From Heterobilharzia americana (taxonomy: Eukaryota > Platyhelminthes > Trematoda > Strigeidida > Schistosomatidae), in NCBI GenBank assembly GCA_944470555.2, contig OX104129.1, positions 43,681,998 to 43,745,997 on the forward strand: a stretch of 64,000 nt of DNA. Direction: 5' to 3'. Below are positions 21,853 to 33,250 of this stretch, piece after piece. The position numbers and the translations under genes are program-made. How positions within the stretch are numbered: the stretch's first letter is position 1; the number at the start of each line of letters is the position of its first letter. The notes below the pieces were generated by a model that ran no database searches, had not been told where the DNA came from, and saw nothing but the letters and a program-made list of their open reading frames with translations.

Positions 21853-23023
21853 CTAGGTTATTATTTTGTTAACTGTTATTTCCTACCCCTTCTCCCCCAC
21901 TCCTTGTGTCATTTGTTATCCAGTCAAAATGGATGAGGAAACACCCAATGATATTGGTTGCACGAAATCGAAAAGTACTGTGAAACAAAGCGAATTGAGG
22001 AAGGGTTGCTTCCTTTTCATGATGAGCGATAGTACCGTCCAAAGTGTTGTGACTGAAAACGAATCAGTCTTTATATTGAGCGTTTCTGTCTCGCTGCGTT
22101 TCCGTCCTTAGAGTCTTTGAAGGTCGCCCTACAGGAGTATGAGAAACAGACGTATACACACTACGTTGTGTCAGATTCGTATTTGTAAGGTGACCAGAGA
22201 GCCTACGTCAAGTTTGTTTGCTTGAAGGCTAGTGAACTCCGGTCGCTAGGTGGTGTAGTGACAAGAATGTCAGTCCTGTTTGTTTTGATTATATATTTCG
22301 TAGAATATCCCTGAAGTGTTCTTGTCGGGCGTTCGTGCTCGCGAAGATTTTAGAAGGTTTCTGGACAGTAACTTGGTTACTGTTAACTCACAATCATCCC
22401 TGCAACTCTCATCTTCATGACAATAGTTCTTGAGCGCCGAAGTTGAATTGGAGAGCGTAAGGCCATTGCTAATATCCAGGACGGCTGCATTTAATGTTTT
22501 TTACTTCGCTTATGCACATTATGATAAACGACTGAATAGTCAAGATGTGTTCAATATGCGTTATCGCCTATTCGCTCAGCGTAATTTGACCGGTAATTAA
22601 ATTTTCCAGTGAAATGATGTTGTTGTAGGCAGTTATGAAAAGTTGCAGGAGCATATAATCAGTCAAGGTGGATCAGCATCCTTCTCTGTCACAGAGGGTG
22701 GAGATCTGAAATCCTTTCTTTCGCCACAGCCGAAATTAGCTGAAAACTGTCTTGATCTACTGGGTCTCGATGGCACTCACAAGACCAGTAATGAGAAGAT
22801 TTTTCTCCATGAGTTTGTAGTCATCGACATCAACTTCATGGCTATTCCCATAGATTTTGCTTTCATAATCAGTAAGACATTAGATCTGATTGGTGCATTT
22901 CTGAGGTTTTTAAAGATTATTATTGGAAGCTGCAGAGTGAGTGCTTTCATAACAGATGACCGTCCTGCAATTTCGTCTGCATTATGCCAAGTTCTTCATG
23001 ACGGGAAGTGAACGAACGAAGGC
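21853..23023 (+). mobile_element. MULE-type DNA transposon remnant (copy B)
   Basis: This duplicate of 12,940-14,110 carries the same open stretch (22,643-23,011) with the D-G-T-H and T-D-D motifs. I see no coding difference between the two copies, consistent with a recent joint duplication. Confidence 0.6.
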
Positions 23024-24037
23024 CCTTCTAAGGGCCATCCAAAATGCGATCTCACTGACTTCTTTCTTTCTTCTAAATAAATAAGAAGGGATTATTCATA
23101 CTTAAATGCTTCACGTATCGACCGAATGAATGCATCACAGAATATTAGATCGTTAGAAAGTGTAGAACGGAGAATGATAGCTGACAAATGTGTAGTTATA
23201 GTTCGGGTAATCGAAACGTCGATGCGTATATACCCATCAAAGCTCTTTTAACAGGTGAAAGATAATGTCACGTCCCATTGTATTTATCTGAGCACAGTTG
23301 TAGTAGGCGACCACCGTTATCTGTTCGTTCAGTCGAGACTCTATGGTATCTTGAGCGACGCTCAGCAGTCTTAGCAACGATTATTTTAGACGTCTCCCAC
23401 TCTCACCAACTGTTTATTTCCATTCATTTTCTAAATATTATCAAATACTACTACCACGTACTCACTCATCAACATTTCGACATGTTACTCAACTCATTAT
23501 TCAGACAGGTTACGTCTTCTTTTCGTTTAGTCGAAACTAATCTAGGGAAGCAAATTATTTCAAATTGATCATATTCATTTAGTTTCTATGCTTTGTTGAA
23601 CGACGCTCACAAATCTTAGGAACTGTATTAGAACATCGTTTTATCGCAAATATGCCACGGTGACTAAATAAGTAATCAAATGAAGCTTGATTTTTTCGAA
23701 TGTTGACACCTTAGTTAACATCACTCACCACTGTATAACTCAAACATTTCGGTCACTTAGCTGCTTCAATTATTTGCAATATCCTCATGAGTAGACTTCA
23801 ATCTTGATGCATATTAGTTAGAAGTACTAATCCGAATATTCAAATATATAGAGAGAGATGGTTGTTTAAAGAAATATCAAGAAAGTATTATGGCTGTTGG
23901 TGTGATCACGGGTAGTAACTTTTTTCTAGTTATTACCAAAATAAGAACTTATCATTATGTGCAAACTTTCGACCAATACATTTAAGATGTAGATTTTTCT
24001 GCAAACCTCAGTTACAGTCATAAATTACACTCGATGC

Positions 24038-24203
24038 ATATTGATCTCGGCGACTACCGGGACGCGCGTCTCGTCCTACTTGGTACTCGTCGGCTGGATG
24101 TAGCAGGACCCCAGTCAGTGATGTGGTTCCCACTGTGGATCGAACTCAATACCCATCGCTTAAACTGACAGAGCGTTATCCACTGAGCCGAGTACCGAAT
24201 AGA
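24038..24203 (-). mobile_element. tRNA-like SINE with hammerhead motif (copy B)
   Basis: This is the duplicate of the SINE at 15,125. It has the same A-box-like and B-box sequences and the same three core substitutions in the hammerhead region. Confidence 0.7.
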
Positions 24204-25095
24204 ACAGAACACCAGTCCTGGAGTCCTCTGTTAGTCACCGAGATCAACGTTGGATCATGAATCAGCAGTAGTATCAAGGTAACCGCATAGAAGCCCATCT
24301 ACCAACAGAGGTCGAGCAATTCAGTCCTGTATAACAACACGAAATTACAACTATCATGGTAACAACTACACTCAATACATTTTGAAACAGGCTCCCTGAA
24401 ATATTACACAACATTGTCACTACAGAATTACATTCTCTACAAATCTGAAATCCATTTTAAATTTATTCCTTACCTGATGGGGATTAATTTCTTAAAACAG
24501 AATTTATGTTGAAATGATGGAGAATATTTGTAGCTCAGGTGGATGGTCTTGGTTGTATTGTATTGGCTTGTTTAATCGATGAAACAACCCAGCTCAGAGA
24601 ACACAATACAACCAGAAGACAGAATTCATGTGACAAGTAATGGTTTTATAAGCCAATCCAAATACAGATAGCTTATCCAAACTCAAGTAATCAGATTCCT
24701 ACGAGTAAGTATCCTAGTCCAATAGGAAAGTACCTTGGCTACACAAACACACTGATTTTAAACAGAGGAATCAGTCAATCATTTTTCATTTAAAATTTCT
24801 TTCATCCACCCTAAGTAAATTACGGGGGGCAGAAGCGTGCTGTGTAATAGAGGTCAACCATGTTTGTTTGTGCTTCTCTGCGCCTCTGTTTTTCATGTGG
24901 GATTCAGTGTGTGTGTTCGTGTGTTTCATTGTGCTTGTGCCCGAGTGAGCAGTTATCTTTTGCACGAGTTGTCTCAATTTATGCGTGAATGCGTGTTTGA
25001 AAGTGTATGTATGTATCTGTGTGTGTGTGTGTGAGAGAGAGAGAGAGCGTGACTACTATGCTCGATGTTTTGTTGCCATGCTTCGTGAATTGTGA
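24197..25095. repeat. Interspersed block R, copy 3
   Basis: This is the third copy of the block at 9,495. It has small changes near its end (catgtttgtttgtgcttctctgcgcc). Confidence 0.6.
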
Positions 25096-25100
25096 GGCAG

Positions 25101-25722
25101 TATTGTGTTTTAGTCTGTGTGATCGAGGTGAACGAATGATGAATGTGAGTGTTTGAATTGTGAGTGAGTGAGAATGGTATTTAAATTAGTTGAGGTGAAA
25201 GTGCAATTCAACATGGTGAAATAGAGATTGGATGAATGAGTAAGTAGGTAGGTGATTGAGTGATTGAGTGACTCAGTGACAGAGGGACATAGAGAATCAT
25301 GAGCAACCTGAAAGACAGAGAGACAGAGAGAGATGGGGACACAGAGAGGCAGAGAGAGAGTGGGAGATGCAGAGAGAGAGAGAGAGAGAGAGACAGGGAA
25401 AGTGAAGGTAGAGAGAGAAAGAGGGAGGTGAGGCGACTGTGAGACTCACCGACTCAGCGACAATCAGAGAGAGTGACTGGTTTACGGAAAGGCTGACTGA
25501 CTGACTGACTGACTGACTGACTGACTGACTAGCTGACTGCCTGGTTCCACTGACTGCCTGACTGACTGAATGAATGACTTGCTGACACCGACACACTGAC
25601 TCACTGAATGTTGATGGAATCTTCGTGTTCTTCTTTGTCTGCACAGTTCACACTGAGGTGACAAGCGAAGTGACGACAGTGGAGACTGAGACTGAGACTG
25701 AGACTGAGACTGAGAGTGCAGG

Positions 25723-25755
<33 letters not shown>

Positions 25756-26180
25756 ACACACGCAAACGCAAACGCCAACGACAACGCCAACGCCAACACA
25801 GACGGAGATGGAGATGGAGATCCAGACAGAGACAGAGACAGAGACACAGACACAGACACAGGCACAGACACATACACATACACTGTCAGAGAGCACGACA
25901 GGTGAGTTTCCCATTCCATGCAATCTGACACTACCCTTCACACTGTTCATGCAACAATATCATTCATGTCTGTCAGTTGGGCTTGTGTAGGTGTTGTTCC
26001 TTCTCCCAACGACACCTACTCGTGTATTCACCTGCCTGCCTATTAACTCATTCAATATTCACTTCATATTCATTCATGTTGCCGTTGTCTTTGTCTTCCC
26101 ACTTGATGCTGGTGTTCGTGTTGGTTTCCATGATGATGCTGTGTTTTCGGTTGTGGTATGGGAGTTGGTTCACTCTTGCT

Positions 26181-26215
<35 letters not shown>

Positions 26216-26643
26216 TAGTGAGTGAGTGAGTGATTGAGCGATGGAGTGAGTGAGTGAGTGACGTATTGAATGAGAGAGTGATGGTTGATTGATTATATGA
26301 GTGAGTGTTTTATTGTTTGATTGTGTTGTTGATATGAGTGATGGTGGTGGAGGGTGATGCATTGAGGTGTTGATGTGTTAGTTGTTCAAGTGTGTGTAGA
26401 CATGATGCGTGATGGCGTTTCATGAGCTGGGATTGGATGTTCTTTTAATGGATCGAATGGTATTCGATGGGATGTCATGGTAATGCATCAGATTTGATGA
26501 AATTGGATGTTTTGTGTTTTGACAACTCGGTGTTAATTTTCGTTGTTTTAGTTGTCTCTATATTTGTTTGATTGTGAGTGTGTGTGTGTGTGTGATTTGT
26601 ATGTTCGATTATTTGTAGAAATGCTCTATGTATTGTGAGGCAG
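25101..26643 (+). repeat. Exon-intron tandem unit, second cluster, unit a
   Basis: This 1,543-bp unit is bounded by the same phrase as units 1-5. It shows that the 1.7-kb amplification resumes after the segmental duplication. Confidence 0.8.
25647..25901 (+). CDS. Thr/Glu/Gln-repeat exon, 255 nt
   Basis: This phase 1-1 exon has both splice sites intact. It carries four T-E pairs at the start, then S-A-G, a T-Q run, the H-T-Q-T-Q-T-P ... T-P-T part, M-E-M-E, and the standard end. Like copy 5 it lacks the R-E-T-E/M-E-K-E middle. The conserved block follows at 25902-26180, and an unusually long (TG)n tract comes next. Confidence 0.6.
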
Positions 26644-27313
26644 TATTGTGTTTTAGTCTGTGTGATCGAGGTGAACGAATGATGAATGTGAGTGTTTGAA
26701 TTGTGAGTGAGTGAGAATGGTATTTAAATTAGTTGAGGTGAAAGTGCAATTCAACATGGTGAAATAGAGATTGGATGAATGAGTAAGTAGGTAGGTGATT
26801 GAGTGATTGAGTGACTCAGTGACAGAGGGACATAGAGAATCATGTGCAACCTGAAAGACAGAGAGACAGAGAGAGATGGGGACACAGAGTGAGAGAGAGG
26901 GAGATTGACAGAGAAAGAGAAGGAGACACCGAGAAACGGAGAGCGAGACAGAGAGAGAGAGAGAGACAGAGAAGGAGATGGATAGAGAGCAACAGTCAGG
27001 TCAGGTGACTGTGAGACTGAACGACTGAGTGATCTTCAGATAGAGTGTGGGGTTTACGGAAAGGCTGACTGACTGACTGACTGACTGACTGGCTGTCTAC
27101 CAGGTTCGACTGACTGACTGAATGACTAGCTGTCTGCCTAGTTCGGCTGACTGACTGACTGAATGACTGAATGACTAGCTGACACCGACACACTGACTCA
27201 CTGAATGTTGATGGAATCTTCGTGTTCTTCTTTGTCTGCACAGTTCACACTGAGGTGACAAGCGAAGTGACGACAGTGGAGACTGAGACTGAGACTGAGA
27301 CTGAGAGTGCAGG

Positions 27314-27345
<32 letters not shown>

Positions 27346-28168
27346 GGGAGATCCAGACAGAGACAGAGACACAGACACAGACACAGGCACAGACACATAC
27401 ACATACACTGTCAGAGAGCACGACAGGTGAGTTTCCCATTCCATGCAATCTGACACTACCCTTCACACTGTTCATGCAACAATATCATTCATGTCTGTCA
27501 GTTGGGCTTGTGTAGGTGTTGTTCCTTCTCCCAACGACACCTACTCATGTATTCACCTGCCTGCCTATTAACTCATTCAATATTCACTTCATATTCATTC
27601 ATGTTGCCGTTGTCTTTGTCTTCCCACTTGATGCTGGTGTTCGTGTTGGTTTCCATGATGATGCTGTGTTTTCGGTTGTGGTATGGGAGTTGGTTCACTC
27701 TTGCTTGTATGTGTGTGTGTGTGTGAGTTAGTGAGTGAGTGAGTGATTGAGCGATGGAGTGAGTGAGTGAGTGAGTGAGTGACGTATTGAATGAGAGAGT
27801 GATGGTTGATTGATTATATGAGTGAGTGTTTTATTGTTTGATTGTGTTGTTGATATGAGTGATGGTGGTGGAGGGTGATGCATTGAGGTGTTGATGTGTT
27901 AGTTGTTCAAGTGTGTGTAGACATGATGCGTGATGGCGTTTCATGAGCTGGGATTGGATGTTCTTTTAATGGATCGAATGGTATTCGATGGGATGTCATG
28001 GTAATGCATCAGATTTGATGAAATTGGATGTTTTGTGTTTTGACAACTCGGTGTTAATTTTCGTTGTTTTAGTTGTCTCTATATTTGTTTGATTGTGAGT
28101 GTGTGTGTGTGTGTGTGTGATTTGTATGTTCGATTATTTGTAGAAATGCTCTATGTATTGTGAGGCAG
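26644..28168 (+). repeat. Exon-intron tandem unit, second cluster, unit b
   Basis: This 1,525-bp unit carries the 183-nt exon. The satellite upstream of the exon has a distinct GAGA/gacaccgagaaacgg stretch. Confidence 0.8.
27244..27426 (+). CDS. Thr/Glu/Gln-repeat exon, 183 nt
   Basis: This phase 1-1 exon has both splice sites intact. The first half (V-H-T-E-V-T-S-E, T-E run, S-A-G, T-Q run) is joined directly through R-E-I-Q to the final T-E/T-Q run and H-T-H-T-L-S-E-S-T-T-G, so the whole middle is deleted in frame. The conserved block follows at 27427-27705. It has catgtattc where most copies have cgtgtattc, a variant shared only with the copy at 40590. Confidence 0.6.
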
Positions 28169-28583
28169 TATTGTGTTTTAGTCTGTGTGATCGAGGTGAA
28201 CGAATGATGAATGTGAGTGTTTGAATTGTGAGTGAGTGAGAATGGTATTTAAATTAGTTGAGGTGAAAGTGCAATTCAACATGGTGAAATAGAGATTGGA
28301 TGAATGAGTAAGTAGGTAGGTGATTGAGTGATTGAGTGACTCAGTGACAGAGGGACATAGAGAATCATGTGCAACCTGAAAGACAGAGAGACAGAGAGAG
28401 ATTTGGACACAGAGATGTACAGAGAGAGTGGGGGCAACGTGAAATACAGACAGCAAAGTGTAATATGAGGAGACTTACTGACTGACAGACTATACCTCTA
28501 ACTGACTGACTGTCGTACTTAATGACTGACTGACCAAATCACTGGCTGACTGACTTTGTGCGAATTGCGGCTTGAATTGGTAT

Positions 28584-28585
<2 letters not shown>

Positions 28586-28628
<43 letters not shown>
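28586..28628. repeat. (TG)n microsatellite
   Basis: This is a 43-bp uninterrupted alternating TG tract inside the intron. Confidence 0.95.
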
Positions 28629-28629
<1 letters not shown>

Positions 28630-29159
28630 CTTCTATGTTCGATTATTTGTAGACATACGTCATGTATTGTGAGGGAGTATTGTGTTTTAGTCAGCGTGAT
28701 GGATATAAACGGTGGGTGAATGTGGATGTTTGAATTGTGTTTGGGAAGGTGAGATAGATTAGTTTAGTTGAGAGCGTAATAAATAATAGTGAGGCAGACA
28801 ATAGATTATTCAGTGATTGGGTGAACTCGTGAGTGAGTGAATTTGGGAATCAGTGAAAGTGTGAGATACATGGTGACTGAGTGAGTGCGGGAGTGGTTGA
28901 GTGATTGAGTGACTCAGTGACAGACGGACATAACGAATCATAAAGACCCTGAAAGATAGACAGAGAGACAGACAGAGAGTCAGATAGACAGAGAAAGTGT
29001 CAGGTGAAGTGACTGTCAGACTGACCGACTAAGTGATAGTCAGACAGAGTGACAGGTTTACTGACTGACTGACTGGTTGACTGAATGACTGAATGACTAG
29101 CTCATTGACTCACTGACTGATTTTTGATGAAATCTTCGTGTTCTTCTTTGTCTGCACAG

Positions 29160-29330
29160 TTCACACTGAGGTGACAAGCGAAGTGACGACAGTGGAGACT
29201 GAGACTGAGAGTGCAGGGACGCAGACGCAGACGCAGACGCAGAGGGAAACGGAGGTACGGATAGAGACGCAGACACAGACACAGACACAGGCACAGACAC
29301 ATACACATACACTGTCAGAGAGCACGACAG
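29160..29330 (+). CDS. Thr/Glu/Gln-repeat exon, 171 nt
   Basis: This phase 1-1 exon has both splice sites intact. The start has two T-E pairs and S-A-G, then a T-Q run and R-E-T-E-V-R-I-E, a joint not seen in other copies. The last T-Q run and the H-T-H-T-L-S-E-S-T-T-G end follow. The conserved block comes next at 29331-29609. It is the last repeat exon before the first SEA module. Confidence 0.6.
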
Positions 29331-30109
29331 GTGAGTTTCCCATTCCATGCAATCTGACACTACCCTTCACACTGTTCATGCAACAATATCATTCATGTCT
29401 GTCAGTTGGGCTTGTGTAGGTGTTGTTCCTTCTCCCAACGACACCTACTCGTGTATTCACCTGCCTGCCTATTAACTCATTCAATATTCACTTCATATTC
29501 ATTCATGTTGCCGTTGTCTTTGTCTTCCCACTTGATGCTGGTGTTCGTGTTGGTTTCCATGATGATGCTGTGTTTTCGGTCGTGGTATGGGAGTTGGTTC
29601 ACTCTTGCTTGTATGTGTGTGTGTGTGTGAATTAGTGTGTGATTGAGTGATTGAGTGTTTGCGTGAGTGAGTGAGTGATTGAACGAAGGAGTGAGTGTAA
29701 GATTTAGTGTGTTAGTGTTTGAGTGTGTTGTTGATGTGAGTGATGGTGGTGGAGGGTGATGCATTGAGGTGTTGATGTGTTAGTTGTTCAAGTGTGTGTA
29801 GACATGATGCGTGATGGCGTTTCATGAGCTGGGATTGGATGTTCTTTTAATGGATCGAATGGTATTCGATGGGATGTCATGGTAATGCATCAGATTTGAT
29901 GAAATTGGATGTTTTGTGTTTTGACAACTCGGTGTTAATTTTCGTTGTTTTAGTTGTCTCTATATTTGTTTGATTGTGAGTGTGTGTGTGTGTGTGTGAT
30001 TTGTATGTTCGATTATTTGTAGAAATGCTCTATGTATTGTGAGGCAGTATTGTGTTTTAGTCTGTGTGATCGATGTGAACGAATGATGAATGTGAGTGTT
30101 TGAATTGTG

Positions 30110-30615
30110 TGTGAGGAGATATGATGCATGATGACGTTTAATGTGTTAGGTTGGGATGTACTCGGATCGGTGTTCTGGGATACCTTTGTTTTGGGAGTTT
30201 TGTTGTGTTGTGTATCTTGAGGGCTGGATTTTATGTTTTGTTTTTTTGTCTACTCTTCTCCATGTTTTCCTTTTATTTGTTAAGGGCTTTTGTATTTCTT
30301 TGTTTTGTTTGGATAACTTTCGTTTATTTTGTGTATTTGCATCAGCTGAATTTTTCGTCTAATCTTCTGTGTTAATAATTTTATGAATCACTGTGTTGTT
30401 GACTTGCAGTTTTATTTACTATCTCTCTTTTTATGGATTCGGCGTTTGGTGCTATTCCTTTGCATTGGGGACCGGTTTTCTGGTGTATTCTCTCTGTTAA
30501 CCTTTTTCGGTTTTTTCATGTGACGCCCAGATTTTGTGACCTATTACTTCGCTTCATCTGTCACATTAGGTAAGTTGTGCTAAGCCCTATTATATCACGC
30601 CTACCATGCGTTACA
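30110..30615 (+). other. T-rich intron stretch, no gene recognised
   Basis: The intron satellite ends here and T-rich sequence begins. A 74-codon open stretch (30,151-30,375) is dominated by Phe, Leu and Val, as expected from T-rich DNA, and has no recognisable motif. Confidence 0.4.
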
Positions 30616-30702
30616 TTCCAAACTGCTCTGTTCTACTAAGTAGTGTCTCATGCTCACTTACTTCGTACAAGCTGGAAATGGCCGATCGAAGACAATTCCG
30701 TT

Positions 30703-30703
<1 letters not shown>

Positions 30704-30740
<37 letters not shown>
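30704..30740. repeat. (CA)n microsatellite
   Basis: This is a 37-bp AC/CA tract. The corresponding tract in the duplicate (about 48,057-48,080) is shorter. Confidence 0.95.
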
Positions 30741-30741
<1 letters not shown>

Positions 30742-30987
30742 TCACATGACTCACTATTCTCAGCGTGATCCGAGGTGAACATTTCGTTATCTCACCACTC
30801 TCTTCTCTCTCTACTCACTTTTCACATGTCTACAAACCGTGAACGAATCCAACGTGCAATTCCGTCACCACACAACGACTGAATCAATGCGAAATGCAAG
30901 GTGTGATGGTGAAGACAGTATCCTTAGGTGAGTTCAAATAGGACACTATTTGTATTTCCATTGATATTTACATGTGTATTTTATCAG

Positions 30988-31076
30988 CTCACTCCACATT
31001 GGCTAGTGTTGATCCAGTTTATCTGACGCATAGTTCATCATCAAGAATGGAAAAGTCACTGTCCTTCGACAATTCA
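30988..31076 (+). CDS. Possible SEA first-half-like exon (89 nt), uncertain
   Basis: Acceptor ttatcag and donor ca|gtatgt flank an open phase 1-to-0 stretch encoding H-S-T-L-A-S-V-D-P-V-Y-L-T-H-S-S-S-R. The phase is the same as in the clear SEA first-half exons, and D-P-x-Y-x-x-x-S-S is SEA-like. It is conserved in the duplicate at 48,328-48,416. It cannot be spliced in series with 31,483-31,592, because the phases do not match. It could be an alternative or dead exon. Confidence 0.3.
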
Positions 31077-31151
31077 GTATGTGTCAGTCAAAATCTCACA
31101 GCTTCATTCCAATTTGTCTGATAGACATCCCATCTCCCTCCATGTTCACAG

Positions 31152-31264
31152 GATTCGGATTTGTGAATTCCACACGGGGAATGACTCCTACTTATGACGA
31201 CGTTGTTAACTCCACAGAGGCACACAGGACTCTGAAGGAGAACAGATGGATGTCATCCTCATAG
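31152..31264 (+). pseudogene. Possible SEA first-half exon ending in a stop
   Basis: After acceptor ttcacag, a phase-1 frame encodes F-G-F-V-N-S-T-R-G-M-T-P-T-Y-D-D, then S-T-E-A-H-R-T-L-K-E-N. This resembles the first strand and helix of a SEA domain. It is open up to TAG placed directly before a plausible donor (tag|gtaatg). With that stop it cannot contribute to a longer protein. The same sequence and stop are at 48,492-48,604. I read it as a dead or terminal alternative exon. Confidence 0.3.
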
Positions 31265-31482
31265 GTAATGACTCACCGGTTGTACTGTGACGTCAATTTG
31301 GGTGTAGGTGAGGTGTTGTAGTGTCTAGGAACAGGTGAGCCGTATACATACTTCACACCTGACACGCAGGATGCATTGCATAAACACACTCTACATAGCA
31401 ATCAGGTCAAGACTGCCTTTCTAAAACTGACATGCTTCAATGTATAGACAATGTGATAAGCAGTGGTTTCATTCTCTTCTAG

Positions 31483-31592
31483 TGATCTCATCACCCCTGA
31501 CGAAATCGAATCAATCCGTGCAGTGGAACGACAGTCTGTTGGACCCATCCACGGCCTTATATCAGGAATATGCTTCAGAATTGTGTGATCTG
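31483..31592 (+). CDS. SEA module 1, first-half exon
   Basis: The 110-nt exon (acceptor cttctag, donor ctg|gtaaga) is phase 1 to 0. It encodes V-I-S-S-P-L-T-K-S-N-Q-S-V, then W-N-D-S-L-L-D-P-S-T-A-L-Y and E-L-C-D-L. The W-N-x-x-L-x-x-x-x-S-x-x-Y pattern fits the first strand and helix of SEA domains and is shared with 58,470-58,594. Joined to 34,121-34,376 (phase 0 to 1), it gives a 366-nt in-frame module. SEA domains occur in mucin-like, heavily O-glycosylated surface proteins, which suits the flanking Thr-rich exons. The same exon at 49,115-49,224 shows few changes. Confidence 0.55.
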
Positions 31593-31848
31593 GTAAGATG
31601 ACTTTCTGTTTGTTTTTTTTATCATATGCATTGGTGCACGTGAATGGGTGATTGTTACGTGACAGTTTGACCTTACTGGGTGGTGTGTGAATTGGTGTTG
31701 TGACCTGATGGTATTCAGCTTAGGAGACATTGACATTGTGGGTCTGGTGGACTCAGTTTTGTTCTGAAGTGGTGTGCTGGTGTTATGAAGCACCGATGGT
31801 GATTTTCATGATGCCATATGGATCACGTGACTGTGTAATGAGCCCGTG

Positions 31849-31850
<2 letters not shown>

Positions 31851-31890
<40 letters not shown>
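31851..31890. repeat. (CT)n microsatellite
   Basis: This 40-bp CT tract is in the intron between SEA halves. It is absent from the duplicate (49,480-49,495), and homology between the copies ends just after it. Confidence 0.95.
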
Positions 31891-31893
<3 letters not shown>

Positions 31894-32699
31894 CAACTTC
31901 ACTCAGACACTGTAGGGAAGTATGAAATTAGAACGTGAACGCTGTTGGAGAGTACCACTTAATGGTGGATTGTTGATTCGATGCGTCACAATGAACGGTT
32001 GTTTTCCAACGATTGAGATTGTTAGTATAACTTGAAATTCACAGTCATATGCTGGTGACCTCACAACCTCTGTGTGTGCAGAATTGTTTACGCATCATTT
32101 CGATCACATGACTTCGGTGGTCTGCTTGAACCTGTTAAATATCGAATCTTACCATCCTGTATATCACATCAAGCCTAATTTGCTTCACTTCATGTTGATT
32201 GTCTAGTTTCGTTCCTTAATCGTGTCAAATGGTCAGGTGAAATTTTAAAGTGTGATCAAGGCATGTATATGAAGTTGACAAGTATTACCATCCAAATCAG
32301 TGTGTTGACAAACCCAAATGTTTTACCAACCTGGATGTTTCACTGTGTATGACACAGGAGAATTTTCGAATCTTTATTAAACACCAAAATATATACTGTC
32401 AAATAGTACACTTTGCGATTTCTGTGTTTACGCCACTGGTTAGCCGATTTGTTGTTTAGACTGATTGTTGCTAACTAGTCATCATAAATTCATGCGGTCC
32501 ATGTCATTTGTCATCGAAGGCAATTCAATAACCACAGTGTCAGTAAGTATGTGTGTATGTGTTGTGAAAAATCCATGTGTCGTTTGTTGTTTATTGAATG
32601 AAAATGTGAAAAGCATGTTTTATTCATGGACAATAATTGATTGATATTGAATGTTTGTTTTGTTAAAGTTGTATTTGAAATGCTGACTTTTAAATGTTT

Positions 32700-33250
32700 T
32701 TGCCGAATTCGAGTCTGCCAGATAGGTGACAGACGGATTCCTTCTTTTCCGTTTAGGCATTTGTTAACGTTAAAATGTGTAGGGCTTCAGGGCTGAATCT
32801 TTCTTTAGGTCAATGAAAACCATTCCCTGGTGTGACAAAATTGTCAAAATCAATCTTGTGTCCAACTTCACTGGCAAGAATTGCTATCGCGATCTCTTTT
32901 CCAAACTTTTCAATTCCACTTCATTCTTTGGTGAGTGTTTGCCACATAACTTAAGCTCATTGAATCTAATTTTCAGCTGTCTACAGCTTTCACCAATATA
33001 ATTGGCCTCATGATCCATACATTTTATCTTATATACAGAGTCGTTTTTTTGACATCTTTCGAATTATATCTCTGAGTTAAATAAACTAAGGCATTTTCTA
33101 AAGAATTTGGAGATTTCAAGTAGACTCTGATACCACACCTAGGACAAATTATTCACTTCTCTTCCGAGGTACCTTTACTATAGGAAAATGTCACTGTTGA
33201 TATCCATGATCTCTTTCCAAACTCACTTGTATTATCTGCTTAAATCTCAT
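32700..33250 (-). mobile_element. Penelope-like element remnant with GIY-YIG endonuclease
   Basis: Reading the minus strand from 33,250 down, pieces of a Penelope-like protein appear in order. First comes Y-S-K-G-T-S-E-E and C-G-I-R-V-Y-L-K-S-P-N-S, the end of the reverse transcriptase. Then comes I-K-C-M-D-H-E-A-N-Y-I-G-E-S with C-R-Q-L-K-I-R-F-N-E, the GIY-YIG endonuclease region with N-Y-I-G as the Y-I-G motif. Frameshifts and stops show it is dead. It lies in the intron between the two halves of SEA module 1, opposite to the gene, and is absent from the duplicate. Confidence 0.65.

Larger units (their letters stand above)
19890..25415 (+). repeat. Large segmental duplication, copy B
   Basis: This is the duplicate of 10,960-16,500. 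The outer ends are approximate, because both sides run into intron satellite that is itself repetitive. Confidence 0.8.
28169..30047 (+). repeat. Exon-intron tandem unit, second cluster, unit c
   Basis: This 1,879-bp unit carries the 171-nt exon. Around 28,640-29,000 it contains a diverged second copy of the unit's own 5' part (gtgagggagtattgtgttttagtcagcg), like the one in the 11.6 and 20.6 kb introns. Confidence 0.7.

Noticed and set aside
32813..33001. Plus-strand open stretch resembling a SEA first half with a gtgagt donor
   Set aside because: The opposite strand reads as a Penelope GIY-YIG endonuclease, and the exon phase does not fit the module rule.
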